From Brasenia schreberi (Eukaryota; Streptophyta; Magnoliopsida; Nymphaeales; Cabombaceae), in NCBI GenBank assembly GCA_036023115.1, contig JAYKKT010000056.1, forward strand, positions 2,002,001-2,066,000: a stretch of 64,000 bases of DNA. The letters are read 5' to 3'. Numbering within the stretch: the stretch's first letter is position 1; each line of letters begins with the position of its first letter. Below the pieces are notes generated by a model. That model had not been told where the DNA came from. It saw nothing but the letters and a program-made list of their open reading frames with translations, and made no database searches. Made by a program: the position numbers and the translations under genes. Below, one piece after another: positions 1 through 10,760 of the stretch.

Positions 1-180
1 ATCCCGTAGTAGATTTACGATCGTATAGAGAACCAACCCAATCCGCATTCGAATAGATTTCAATATTTAATTCTCTTGCTCTTGAGTATAGAAGACCAAC
101 CTCAGTGTGGATTTAATATATCATAATATGCAGTAAACAACATCCATATGATTCTTGGTTGGAGAGTGCATTAAATCCAA
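1..180 (-). pseudogene. Ty1/Copia polyprotein fragment (end of RT / start of RNase H)
   Basis: Read on the minus strand, about 180 to 1 encodes a stretch typical of Copia polyproteins between reverse transcriptase and RNase H. It has a MHSPTKNHMDVV-like segment, a decayed RYLKGTPG-like segment (YIKSTL, preceded by a stop), then after a frameshift NADWVGSLYDRKSTTG, the conserved start of Copia RNase H. It runs off the left edge of the window. The stop and frameshift show it is dead. Family assignment is firm; the lineage within Copia is not resolved. Confidence 0.8.
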
Positions 181-773
181 TGTTATAAAAATCAAGACGA
201 ACAAAAAGTATGGCTCACAATGTTATAAAAATCATAATATGAGTCAGTGTTGATTTTTTCATGCTATTCTCTTACTTCCATATCCGCTTCTCACCATGTT
301 CTTGTTGGTTTCGTGGTTTATTAACAATATTCTTAAGTATTTCATCCAATCCAACTCTCTATCTATAGGGTTTTTGTGAAGTCCGTGTCATACCTCTTTC
401 CATTGGCATTTTACCCAATTTTTTACTTGAAAAATTTGGGAGTTTTGCAGATTCCTAAAAAACCTTTTCCTTCTTGTTGATTGTCCACTCTTGTCTTAAT
501 AGCTTCCGATCGAGTCGATCCGGCTTGAAAATATTGCACTCCGGTGTATGAAGACAATAAACTTTAAACAAGTACATGTTTTGCAATGCTATAAAACATG
601 GTGGTATTTTTCGTATAAAATACCATCTGCGGGAACCAAGAAGCATGCTAGTGCATGTCCTTGGGTTTTCGAAGAAATGAAGTACAATATTGAGTAAGTA
701 TTGGAGGCTTCGAAGGAGAAGAAGAGATTAAGGGTGAGAGAGAGGATAAAAATAGGTGGTTGGGATATGTCTT
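181..773. other. Unassigned AT-rich stretch
   Basis: About 590 bases between the Copia scrap and the mini LTR element. Short open frames exist on both strands, but none shows a recognisable domain or plausible codon use. It may be remnant retroelement DNA. I see no RNA gene or clear repeat. Confidence 0.4.
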
Positions 774-1061
774 TGTTGGAAAACGTGAGAGCACCGTGGA
801 GATTGAATATGAAAAAAATGACAACACACAGTGAAGAGAAAACATGAGACATCTAAGGAGGGGCGGACCTCCAATGGAGGCTTTCCCCCCCCTCTCTCTC
901 TCTTTCTTAATAAAAAACTTTTAACCCTAATACAAACTTCCAATCCTTATATAATAGGTTGTAAAATAGAAAATGACCAAAATGCCCTTAGTACTATGGG
1001 CAATTACAATAATACCTAAAACATCAAATTTACTAAAATGACTCTAAAAACATATTCTTCA
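774..1061 (-). repeat. 3' LTR of the mini LTR element
   Basis: A 288-bp LTR, roughly 95% identical by eye to the copy at 2405-2691. On the minus strand it begins TGAAGA and ends CAACA. It holds a run of GA dinucleotides (CT on plus) and a polypurine tract abuts its 5' side. The low divergence of the pair suggests a fairly recent insertion compared with the other elements in the window. Confidence 0.85.
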
Positions 1062-1244
1062 CACCCCCCCTCAAGTTGGTAGTGAGATACTTCAAACTAC
1101 AAACTTGCCAAAAAATTGATTTTTTTTTTTCGATTTTCCCAGTCCTCTTGGCTGTCCGCTTTTCAACAACCTTCATGGCTGCAACATTCTTCATCAGCCT
1201 TCATGGCTGTTCTTCAACAGCTTCATGGCTACACCAATCTTCAA

Positions 1245-1519
1245 CAACTTCTTTGGCTACAACATCATCAACTCAGCCTTCCTGACTGGTTATCTTCCGC
1301 AGCTTCTTTGGCTACGACATCTTCAACTCAGCCTTCATGGTTGGTCATCTTCAGCAGCTTCTTTGGCTGCAACCTCTTCAACTCAACCTTCATGGCTGAT
1401 CATCTTCAACAGCTTCTTTGGCTGCAATATCTTAAACTCAGCCTTCCTGGCTTGTCATCTTGAGCAGCTTCTTTGGCTGCAACATCTTAAACTCAGCCTT
1501 CCTAGCTGGTCATCTTCAG
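1245..1519. repeat. 55-bp tandem array inside the mini LTR element
   Basis: Five head-to-tail units start at 1245, 1300, 1355, 1410 and 1465, each exactly 55 bp and each opening with C(A)RCTTCTTTGGCT. Partial units precede it from about 1140 and follow it to about 1550. Because 55 is not a multiple of three, each unit changes reading frame, so the overlapping open frames here are a by-product of the repeat and not a gene. Confidence 0.9.
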
Positions 1520-2390
1520 TAACCTCATGGCCGCAAAACACATTTTAGTAGTCCTCATGACTGCAATCTTCACAAGAATCGATATATTGAAGACATTACA
1601 TCCAATCTGCCAACAACTCTACTTCGATGCCTACACATGGCTACCTCTCTTTCTTGCTTAACTCATCAGTATGGCAATCCATCCAATCTCATTCTTTTGC
1701 ATTTCATCGACCTCTTGAGCATTTCCTTAAACACTTCATGTAAAGGTAAAGTATCTCTCTCAGACATTGAATCAACACTTATGTGCATGTTAATAATATC
1801 TTGAGCATTTCAGCAAACACTTGTCGTGTAGGTAAACCTCTCTGTTGAACATTCCATCAAACAGTTAATATGTTGTGAAGACACCTCTCTATCTGAATAC
1901 ACCACCTTCTGCGCATACACAACCAACAGACTAATACTTAGATCACCAGTTTTGGTGGTTTCTGAACCTTCCACACGTTCTAGCAAATCTGTCGGGTGCC
2001 TGGAGAGTGGAGGGACACTGGAAAGTGGAGTCTTATGGTCAGAGGTGAAGCCGGGTGCCTGTCTCTTAGGTGCAGCCGAGGGCCTTAACGCCAAGAGTCA
2101 TCCTAGCCAGGTACAATCATCCATTGCAGTAGGGTGTCGTAGCCCAGCCAGGTACAACCAATCACAACGGGCAGCAGGTGCATCCAACAATAGGATTTGT
2201 GAGGGACGGTGTGTGTAAACCTCCCTTGACTTCCTAGTTAGGCGAGATGTGGTCTCTGCTCAGTTCCGGTGGGAACCTTAACTGATTTGGGAAACCCCAA
2301 TTATAAGTGACGTTGTGGTAATCGGTGCTGCTATTCTTCTGATTGAGATTGGTCCGAGAAAACTAATAGAGAGGGGAGATGACGGCTGGA

Positions 2391-2404
2391 GAGCTCTGAT
2401 AACA
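2391..2404 (-). promoter_or_regulatory. Primer-binding site of the mini LTR element
   Basis: Minus-strand TGTTATCAGAGCTC follows the 5' LTR terminus with no gap. It differs by one base from the TGGTATCAGAGC site complementary to initiator tRNA-Met that most plant Copia elements use. Confidence 0.75.
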
Positions 2405-2691
2405 TGTTGGAAAACGTGAGAGCACCGCGGAGATTGAATATGACAAAAATGACAACACACACTGAAAAGAAAACATGGGAGATCTAAGGAGGGGGCGGAC
2501 CTCCAATGGAAGCCCCCTCCCCTCTCTCTCTCTTTCTTAATAAAAAACTCTTAACCCTAATACAAACATCCAGCCCTTATATAATGGGTTGTAAAATAGA
2601 AAATGACCAAAATGCCCTTAGTACTACGGGCAATTACAATAATACCTAAAACATCAAATTTACTAAAATGACTCTAGAAACATATTCTTCA
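2405..2691 (-). repeat. 5' LTR of the mini LTR element
   Basis: A 287-bp LTR, the partner of 774-1061. It has the same TG...CA termini and is followed on the minus strand by the primer-binding site. Minus-strand transcription would start in this copy. Confidence 0.85.
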
Positions 2692-5600
2692 ATAGTCTCA
2701 ACCATTTAAAGATGCTTATACTCAAGGGATGTATGGTCATGGTGGTGATGAATTCCATGATGCAGCTGAAATGGAAGAAGAGATGGCTGAAGAGGGGAGG
2801 AAAAGGCAAGAAAAGAAAAAAGTGTAGGTTTTGGTGGTAGTAGCAGTGGAGTTGGCTCTTGTTCCACTACGAGACCTCCTACTCGCCCGATGCCTACAAA
2901 AAATACTAGAGGAGGTAGTAGGATGCCTTCATTTTTTCTCTCACGTATGACTCCTAGAGCTTAGCGAGACATTACATCGACTATGGCTTCAAAGGAGGTA
3001 ATTGAGAAAGTAGATTTGAAGTAAAATGAACTTTTTTTTATGAAAATTGCCTCCCTTTTAATGTTGCAAACTCATTTTCTTTTCAAAGTATGGTAGATGC
3101 TATTGCCAGTGTGGAATCAGGTTATAAAGTTCCTACTTATCATGATTTTATTGTAGAAATGAGTTGATTTTATTAATGCATCAAGTTATGAATTTTGGGA
3201 GTCGTGAAAGGATACATGATGTTTTGTTATGGCTAATGGTTGGACAGATAGTTAGCATAGGTCTTTGGTAAACTTTGTAGTCTATTGTCTCAAAGGCACA
3301 TTATTTTTGAAATCATATGACTTGTCCGATATTGATAAAACTGCAGATAATTTATTCTATACTTTTGAGAAAGTTGTTGAGGAAATAGGTGTTTCAAATG
3401 TTGTTCAATTCATTACTGATAATGCCGCAAATTTTAGAGCAGCTGCTAAGATGCTTAAGACCAACCAACCATCCTTAGTATGGACTCCATGTGTTGCACA
3501 TTGCATAGACTTAATGCTTGAAGATTTGAGTACAATGGATGAAATAAGATGGACTATAGATGCATGCAGAAATGTTACAAAGTTTATTTATAATCATTCT
3601 TCTATATTGCGTAATCCATGGTATAAAATTTCGACAAAGTTTTACGTTAGCTGTCAGAAGCCTAACACAATCCTCCTCCTTTATCTAGGATTGGGACCGG
3701 CAATGTAAGGGTGATCCCTTACATGGGCAGAGTTTAAATATGGACGGATGCGAGGGGGTAAGGAAGCTAGCCCTAGATAATAAGATCCGTATTGGTTCTT
3801 AGAATATCGGAACATTTTTCGGTAAGCTAATGGAGATGGTAAATACTATGATTCGGAGAAAGATTCATATTCTATGTTTAAAGAGACAAAGTGGGTTGGA
3901 GAAAAAGCAAAGGAGATAGATGATATAAGTTTTAAATTATGGTACTCAGATAAAGAAAAGGCTCGAAACAGAGTTGGTATTATTATAAATAAAGATTTAA
4001 AGGATAGTGTAGTAGACATATAACGATATGGTGACTTAATCATGACGTTGAAATTAGTGTTAGGAGCCGAGTTTTTGAATATAGTTTGTCCTTATGCACC
4101 TCAAGTATGACTAGAGATAAGAAAACTAAAGATCTTAATTCTGTTAGATGCATTAAAGACGAGCATGAAAAAATTCTAGTGGCAAATGATGATATAAGAA
4201 ATAGATGAAAAAATTATTTTTATAAGCTTTTTAATGAAAATAAAGATGTTAGTATTAGCTTAGGAGAGTTAACCAAATCAGAAAAGTATATAAACCGCAA
4301 TTTCTACCAACGTATTCAAAAGAATAAAGTCAAAGAAGCTCTTAAACATATGAAGGGTGATAAATCGGTAGGACTAGACAATATTCCTATAGAAGTTTGG
4401 AAAATACTAGGAGAAATAGGAATCACTTGGCTCACAAGACTATTTAATGAAATATGGAGAAACCAAAAGATGCCCGAGGAATGGAGAGCGAGTACACTTA
4501 TACCCATATATAAGAACAAGGGAGACATTTAGAATTGTGCGAATTATCGATGTATCAAGTTAATGAGTCATACTATGAAATTATGGGAAAGAATTATCGA
4601 ACGTAGGTTAAGACAAGTATCAAGTACAATAGCGAACCAATTTGGATTCATGTCAGGCAGATCTATTGTTGAAGCGATTCACCTTTTGAGACGTCTTATG
4701 GAACATTTTAGAGCAAAAAAGAAAGACCTTCACATGATATTTATAGATCTAAAAAAAGCTTATGATAGGGTATTGAGGGAGGTTCTTTGGAGAACCTTGG
4801 AAAAAAGAGGTATCCCATTGACATGCATTAACCTTATAAGAGACATGTACGATGGTGCAAAAAAATATGTGAGGACTCATGAAGGAATGACAGACTTCTT
4901 TGAAGTTAATATTGGGCTACATCAAGGATCAACTTTAAGTCCATACTTATTTATAATGGTGATTGATGAGTTAACAAAACATATTCAAGATGAAGTACCT
5001 TGGTATATGTTATTTGCAGATGACATTGTGTTAGTGGAGGAGTCTAAGGTAAAAGTTAATAGAAAATTAGAACTATGGAGAGAAACATTAGAAAGCAAAG
5101 GCCTTCGACTTAGTAGAACAAAGACAAAATATATGGAATGTAAGTTTGATCATTTGGTTACTTCAGAGGACATAGAAATTAAAATTGGCACACATTGTAT
5201 TCCCCAAAAGGAAAGTTTTAAATACCTAGGATCAATTTTTGAGAGTGATGGAAGAATTGATGGAGATGTTACGCATAGAATTAATGTTGGTTGGTTAAAA
5301 TGGAGAGAAGCATCAGGTATTCTTTGTGATAAGAAGATACCATTAAAGTTAAAAGGTAAATATTATAGAGAAGCAATTAGGCCTGCCATGTTTTATGGTT
5401 ATGAGTATTGGGCAGTTAATCATCAACATGTACAAAAGATGTTTGTGACATAAATAAAGATGTTGAGTTGGATGAGTGGTCATTCAAGAAAGATCGTATA
5501 CATATTGAGGTTATTAGAAACAAATTAGGAGTGGCACCAATAGAGGATAAAATGAGAGAATATCGTTTAAGATGGTTTGGACATATAGAAAGAAGATCAA

Positions 5601-6480
5601 AAGAAGAACCTGTAAGAAGGTTAGAAAAACTAAATTTGGAAAGTATTAAAAGAGCTAGAGGATGACCACAAAAGTGTTGGAAAGAAACAATAAAAAATGA
5701 TCTAGCTTATTGTGAGTTATCTGCTAAAATGGCACACGATAGGGATTTGTGGAAACAAAGAATCCATGTAGCCGACCCCGTCTAGTATGGGAAAAGGCTT
5801 AGTTGTTGTTGTTGTCATTTAAGTTATTAATTGATTGACTCCATATGTTTCTTATTAATCATTATCTTGTTTATGTCAGATGAACGGTGGGCTCATTTTG
5901 ATTTAGATGCACTGAACTTAGCAAGGTTTGCCCAATGTATATTGAGCCAAACATATAGTTTTAGTTTGTGCGAGAGAAATTAGAGCTTTTTCGAACGCAT
6001 TCAAACGAAAAAGCGAAATAGACTGGAGCATGATCGACTGCGTGATTTGGTATACGTTACCTATAACATTAAGTTAAGGCAAATGTAATAATCTTAATCT
6101 TATTAATAATGAATGATTGACGTGGCTATATTGCATTTGATATTCTTTATAATTTGAATATTCTTTTTTTACAGGAAAATGCTAAGGATGCAAGAAGGGC
6201 AAGGAAGGTGCCATATGATCTGTTGAGTTACAAAAATATTGATATTCTTGATGACTGGGTTGAAGAGGAGGAGCCTCCTATCATTTTAGAAGATGAAAAC
6301 TGGAGGACACTATAAATCGAAGCAGAACTTAAAGTTGATCATGAAAATGAAGGTGTTGGATGGGCAAATCCTATTATGGAGGAAGAAGAGGGAGGAGATC
6401 ATGATGATGATGATGATGGTGATATTGATTACGTTGATTATAATGCTTTTGTTGATTATGATCCACGTTGTGGATGATTG
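2692..6480 (+). pseudogene. hAT (Ac-like) transposase gene, split by a LINE and decayed
   Basis: Pieces of one plant hAT transposase lie in order on the plus strand. 2,700-2,826 matches the acidic linker downstream of the BED finger (MYGHGG, EEMAEEGRKRQEKKK). 3,220-3,612 is the DUF659-type core: MANGWTDS, LVNFVVYCLKGTLFLKS, NVVQFITDNAANFRAAAKML, then WTPCVAHCIDLMLEDL. LINE copy 1 follows. From 5,880 the gene resumes with ILSQTYSFSLCERN, a stop where W is usual, then TKKRNRLEHDRLRDLVYV, the C-terminal dimerisation region. A plausible intron (gtaata at 6,087 to tttttacag at 6,174) leads to an acidic tail with DDWVEEEEPP. Roughly 200 residues expected between the two halves are missing, and several stops interrupt the frame, so it is inactive. 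No terminal inverted repeats were identified. Confidence 0.85.
3613..5815 (+). mobile_element. RTE-clade LINE, copy 1 (internally deleted)
   Basis: The element carries a 5' UTR with the GACAAAGTTTTACG...GGGACCGGC signature (about 3,630-3,725), an endonuclease N-terminus (NKIRIG..., RRKIHILCL, 3,780-3,890), a deletion of the endonuclease C-terminus near 4,110, then reverse transcriptase. RT motifs visible: [40 protein letters not shown] and the catalytic FADD (about 5,008-5,019). It ends with the RTE-typical REYRLRWFGHIERR segment and a GTTGTTGTTGTTG tail. In-frame stops near 4,530 and 5,451 and a 1-bp deletion near 5,490, all judged against copy 2, make it inactive. It sits inside the hAT pseudogene, so it inserted later than that element. 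Confidence 0.92.
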
Positions 6481-6899
6481 TAATTTGTTTTAACTTTTAT
6501 TTGTAACTTTGTAACATTCTCATCTTTGATGATTGTAAGTTGTACTTGTAACTTTGTTGTTTATTAAGTTAAACCCCTTTGTATTCACTATTTAGTATTT
6601 TGTTCACGTTACTTAATAGTTAATGGTATCGAATATGGATTATGAAATATGGATGCTTTAGCCTTGTTCATAACTTCATTAGGAGATGTTTTTGTTATAG
6701 TATGGACGCTTCTTCATTGTGTTATATATGTTTTGTTCATTAATTTTAATTTTTATATTTTTTGAATTTTTATATTTTTATTTTTTAATACAAAAAATTC
6801 AACATATTGTACCGTACCATACTTGTACTATACCGTACGATACGGTGAGCACCGATACGGTTTTTACAACATTGCATAAATCTACTCACAATCGCAACT
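6481..6899. other. AT-rich stretch with GTACCGTACC-type repeat
   Basis: This may include the 3' end of the hAT element. At about 6,810-6,865 a block rich in ccgtacc / ccgtacgatacgg motifs forms short internal inverted repeats. Related gtatc/gatac wording recurs near 11,190-11,300. Such blocks resemble non-autonomous hAT elements of plants, but no ends were defined here. Confidence 0.35.
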
Positions 6900-8187
6900 G
6901 CGTAGATAATGTCTGGTGGTGTAATGGTTAAATAGATGTGTTTTCTGACTAACTTCTGATACTTTTTGATATCTCGAACTGGTATACTGTCTTAGGTGCA
7001 ATCGGTGATTGACTTCCATAAGAGTGTCACATTTCTTGTAATTTGTCATATTAGTTTCCTTCAATAGATCCAAAGTATATTTTCTTTGAGTTAAAAATAT
7101 ACCTTTCTTAGAATGCAATACTTCAATCCCAAGAAAATAGTGAAGCCTGCGCAGGTCCTTTAATTCGAACAGAGTATGCAAGCATTCCTTTAATTTTGAG
7201 ATTTCTTCGATATAATCTCTTGTGATTATAATATCATCAACATATACTAGAAGGAGAGATAACTTGTTACCTTTCTTGAAGAATAAAGTGTGATCATTCA
7301 CAGTACTTTGGTATCCTAGGCTACAAATGCCTTTGGTGAATTTTTCAAACGAGGAATTGTTTAAGTCCATGGATGGCCTTATTCAGCTTGCTAACTTTCT
7401 TTGAGAGTGAGTTCACCTACAGTTCCATATAGACTTCTTTATTTAGAACTCCTTGCAAAAAATAATTTTTAACATTAAGTTGTCATAAATCCCAATTTTT
7501 AGTTGCAGCTATACTAAGAATCACTCAAATTGAGGTCAATTTGGCAATTGGGGAAAACATATCATTGTAATCTATGTCATAAGATTGATTGTATCCTTTA
7601 GCAACCAATCTCGCCTTATACCTTTCAAGAAAACCAACTCCTCCTATTATCAGGACGAATAATTTTAATAGAAGTATTGAACTGAGTAAGAAGAAATTTA
7701 TGGATGATTGGAAAAATAGTTGAAACTTTCACTTTAGATTTCATTAAGTAAACTATGGTAAGACGAGTACAATCATCAATGAAAGACATAAAGTATCTAT
7801 GCCCAAAAATAGATGAAACTGAACTTGGATCTCAAACATCGGAATGAACAAGCTCAAATAGTTGGGATTTCCTAGATTCACTATGGGAGTAGGGAGCTCT
7901 ACGATGCTTTACCTATTGACAAACATCAAATTCAATAGTTACATTATTAAAAACAAAGGATAAACTAGGAATAATAGAACCAATCTTGGAAGGAGGAAGA
8001 TGTCCTAGATGAGCATGCCATAGTTATGCTTTTAGTGACGATGCAATGGAAGTAGAGGAGGTTGAGTGTCCGGTTGATTGTGCTTCAATGATGTAGAGAC
8101 CTCTCTGCACACTATCATGACCAAAGATTTTCTTCGTGTTCATATCCTGAAAAACACAACCAAAAGAAGAAAAAGTAATAGAATAAT

Positions 8188-8481
8188 TTAAGAACTTGGT
8201 AAGAGAGCTAAGCTATCTGAGAGAAGGTTAAAAGGAAAGCTTGAAACATGTTGCACATTCGATAGGTTAGCAAAAGAGGTATGCACATAGCCCTTTCCCA
8301 CTGTATACCTATGAGATCCATTGGCAAGTCGAATAGGATCTTTGGTATCGAGTAATGTATATGTTGAAAACTGAGATTGATCACCCACCATATGGTTGGT
8401 AGCCCCTGAATCCATAATCCAAACTCGAGACGAATTAGTAAATGAGGAGTTACCCTTCGAGATAGCTGGTTGGAGTGCCAT
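8188..8481 (-). pseudogene. Copia protease segment
   Basis: An open stretch encodes WIMDSGATNHM, the aspartic-protease active-site signature of Copia polyproteins, followed by IRLANGSHRYTVGKGYV and LSNVQHVSSFPFNLLS, the usual strand pattern downstream. It lies between the gag zinc knuckle and integrase of the same minus-strand element. The catalytic D-S-G is intact although the surrounding polyprotein is broken. Confidence 0.85.
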
Positions 8482-8574
8482 AGCTACCTATGAAGTTGAG
8501 GCTTGGGAGCTGTCACCAAATCTGGATTCAAGTCATTCAATGTGTTTCAGAAGAGCTTGAAAATCTGAACTAGC

Positions 8575-9470
8575 TTATTGAAGATCTGAAATATTTGCAG
8601 AATTACCACGAGGTCGGGAGTAATTAGGTTTGTCTATAAGCTCCCAACAATACTGTTTGGTACGATGAGTCTTCCCACAATGAGTACACTTTAGTTTTTC
8701 TTTTTCACCACGTGAAATTCTACTGCGACCTCTTCCATGATTAGCACCTCTCTCATGAGTGGGCAGGAAATCTACCCTACCTATTAAGGCATTCTGATCA
8801 ATGGAAATAGAACTTTCCTTTTTAAGATTCTTTCGATCCTCTTCTCGAAGTAATAGGGTATATTGTACCAAGTGAAGGCATTTCTTCCCTGCCAAGTACA
8901 TTAACCTTAACAACTTCATATTCACTCTTAATACCCCATAAGAGATGAAACACCTTTCGTTTTTCAGATATTCCATTCTATTTTCAGGAACATGGAGAGC
9001 GTTTGATTGATGTCAAAACTGCAATTCATCCCAAAGTCCACGTAATTCTGTATAGTAGTCATTGATTTCCTTGGGCCTTATTTGCACTTCTTTATTTTTT
9101 CAACAATTTTGTATTTCTTGGCTATATTTTTTTGTCTTAAATACGCTTCTAATACTGCTTTCCAAATTTCTGATGAGGATTCTAAGTATATAAAAGAGCA
9201 ATTGATTGCAGATGTCATAGATTGGAAAAGCCATGAAAAGACAAAAGCATCTTCCTTCCGCCATCTAGGGTAGGATAGGTCATTTTCATCGGGACAAGAA
9301 AGTTGGCCTGTTAGGTATGTTCATTTTCCCTTGGCTAATACAGCCAGTTCTATTGAACGTGACCATTCAAGATAGTTACGACCATCTAGTTTGATAGTAG
9401 TAATCTGAAAACTATCGATCTTCTCACCACCATAAAGATGATAGGAAATTTAAGTGATTTTCCTTTGTCT
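8575..9470 (-). pseudogene. Copia gag segment with an odd zinc knuckle
   Basis: The minus strand encodes a UBN2/Retrotran_gag-type capsid region: LDGRNYLEWSRSIELA, LTGQLSCPDENDLSYPRWRKED, then MTSAINCSFIYLESSSEIW. A basic segment and CTHCGKTHRTKQYCWELIDKP follow. The knuckle spacing is CX2CX3HX5C; the family norm is CX2CX4HX4C, so one residue is missing between Cys and His. Frameshifts around 9,000-9,080 break the frame. Confidence 0.8.
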
Positions 9471-9662
9471 GCCATAGAAAAATAAACGTATGAATTGGGG
9501 AAAAACACTACAACCTGATGTAATATATTCCAATTGCTGAAGATAGTGGACCCAAAATCGCAGATTTGATCTGCAACTTATTTGATCAAGGGTGAAATAA
9601 GGAAATACGTAGTTTTCAAGCAGCAACACGTGGGATGATCATGAGCATTCACAACCTTATAG

Positions 9663-9674
9663 GATCAGCTACCA
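9663..9674 (-). promoter_or_regulatory. Degenerate Copia primer-binding site
   Basis: Minus-strand TGGTAGCTGATC directly follows the LTR end TTTTATCA. It resembles TGGTATCAGAGC with substitutions. Position relative to the LTR supports the call more than the sequence does. Confidence 0.5.
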
Positions 9675-9941
9675 TGATAAAATCAAATAATTTCATTAAA
9701 GAAAATAAAGGACAACTTACAATGGAGCAAATTACTCAGATATGCTCTTTTCTAGTGAAGAGCCCTGCAATCTTCTATATCTTAATCTCAAAGATGACCT
9801 AATTGCCTTTATATAAGCTTCTAACTCAAAAGACTATAATCTTCATTAAGTAGGTTCTAATACATGATTAACACAAGATTATAGTGGACTTACACGGATC
9901 CATAGATCCAATTACTAATACCAGAAATAAATCTCTCAACA
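9675..9941 (-). repeat. 5' LTR of the minus-strand Copia element
   Basis: On the minus strand this 267-bp block starts TGTTGAGAG and ends TTTTATCA. It contains a good TATA box, CTTATATAAAGGC (about 9,808-9,822), at a sensible place for LTR promoter activity, and is followed by the primer-site remnant and gag. No second copy exists in the window, so the LTR call rests on ends, TATA box and position. Confidence 0.65.
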
Positions 9942-10760
9942 GAGAGTAGTGTTGGGAGTTAGTTGAAAAGTCTGCCTACCTCAAGAACAAAGCATATCAA
10001 GTAAGTGAAGTTGATTTAAACAATGAAATTGTAGGTAATGACACTATGAATCAACTATTGAAAAGAGTGTTTGAAGTGGCATCTAAACTCAATGAACAAG
10101 CATATACATTAACACCATGAGCCACAGTTACGCGTAGTAAAGGTATTTCTTCTATATGCGATTATTAGGTGATTGACTTTGGGGCCACGATCCACATGAT
10201 AGGTCACAATGAAGAATTATATGATCATCAGAAAATACAAAACTATAGTCAAGTTCAGCTAGCTGATGACTCCTATACGTGATAGAAAAAGGAAGTATTA
10301 TAATAAGTTTGGGAGTATTGTCTTTTGTATATTATGTACCCAATCTTCCTATAAAGTTGTTATATGGGAGTTTCCTTATCGAAGATATGAATTGTATAAT
10401 AACTTTCTCTTCCTCTAGATGTATCTTTCAGGATCTGAAGACGAGGAGGATCTTTGGACATGGTAACTTTCATGAGAGACTCTACATTCTAAAGGAGTCA
10501 GATATAAATATACAAACACATGTGGCATCGTCCATTCTAGTATGCAAAGAGGAAGCAGTTCAGTTGTGGCACTTGCGACTTGGACTTCTTATTTCTAAAC
10601 TTAACAACAATTTTCAAGACTTTTAACAATGATTCTGTCAAGAAACTTTATCACTCATGAGCTTTCTCCCAAAAGTTACTCCCATTCTACTGCCTCAATT
10701 GAAGTACACCATTGCCATGCCATGTCATTAGACCATGTCGCAAATTAAGAACCTCCTCAC
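9942..10760 (+). pseudogene. Second Ty1/Copia fragment (gag end, protease, start of integrase)
   Basis: The plus strand encodes CWELVEKSAYLKNKAYQVSEVD (the last part of a gag zinc knuckle and its tail), then SKGISSI, a stop, VIDFGATIHMIGHNEELYDHQK (protease, with DSGAT changed to DFGAT), YVPNLPIKLL, CIFQDLKTRRIFGHGN and VQLWHLRLG (integrase zinc segment). It begins exactly where the LTR of the opposite-strand Copia ends, so its upstream half was probably cut off by that insertion. The changed active-site residue and stops make it inactive. Confidence 0.85.

Larger units (their letters stand above)
774..2691 (-). mobile_element. Mini LTR retrotransposon, non-autonomous, Copia-like
   Basis: Two direct repeats of about 288 bp (774-1061 and 2405-2691) enclose 1,343 bp. 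Read on the minus strand each repeat starts TGAAGAATATG and ends CCAACA, so it has the TG...CA ends of an LTR. Directly after the 5' LTR lies TGTTATCAGAGCTC (2404-2391), one base from the initiator-tRNA-Met primer site TGGTATCAGAGC. Directly before the 3' LTR lies a polypurine tract, CTTGAGGGGGGGTG (1075-1062). The interior codes for no gag, protease, integrase or RT, so the element would have needed proteins in trans. The flanking 5-mers (gtctt, atagt) do not match, so the target-site duplication has decayed or the ends derive from two insertions. Structure is clear; assignment to Copia is inferred from primer site and tract. Confidence 0.85.
6900..9941 (-). mobile_element. Ty1/Copia retrotransposon with 5' LTR, 3' end missing
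   Basis: Read on the minus strand from 9,941: a 5' LTR (9,941-9,675), a primer-binding site, gag, protease, integrase and reverse transcriptase in Copia order. Gag (about 9,470-8,575) holds NYLEWSRSIELAVLAKGK and WRKEDAFVFSWL, then a zinc-knuckle region CTHCGKTHRTKQYC. Protease has WIMDSGATNHM (about 8,430). Integrase has CVFQDMNTKKIFGHD, an LWHAHLGH zinc segment and LFELVHSDV (8,140-7,800). RT has [25 protein letters not shown] (about 7,620-7,540) and the catalytic YVDD (about 7,240). Homology stops near 6,900, before RNase H is complete, and no 3' LTR follows. Several stops and frameshifts make it inactive. Confidence 0.9.

Noticed and set aside
1116..1548. Overlapping Leu/Trp/Ser-rich open frames on plus
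   Set aside because: They come from the 55-bp tandem array, which shifts frame each unit, and lie antisense to a retroelement interior.
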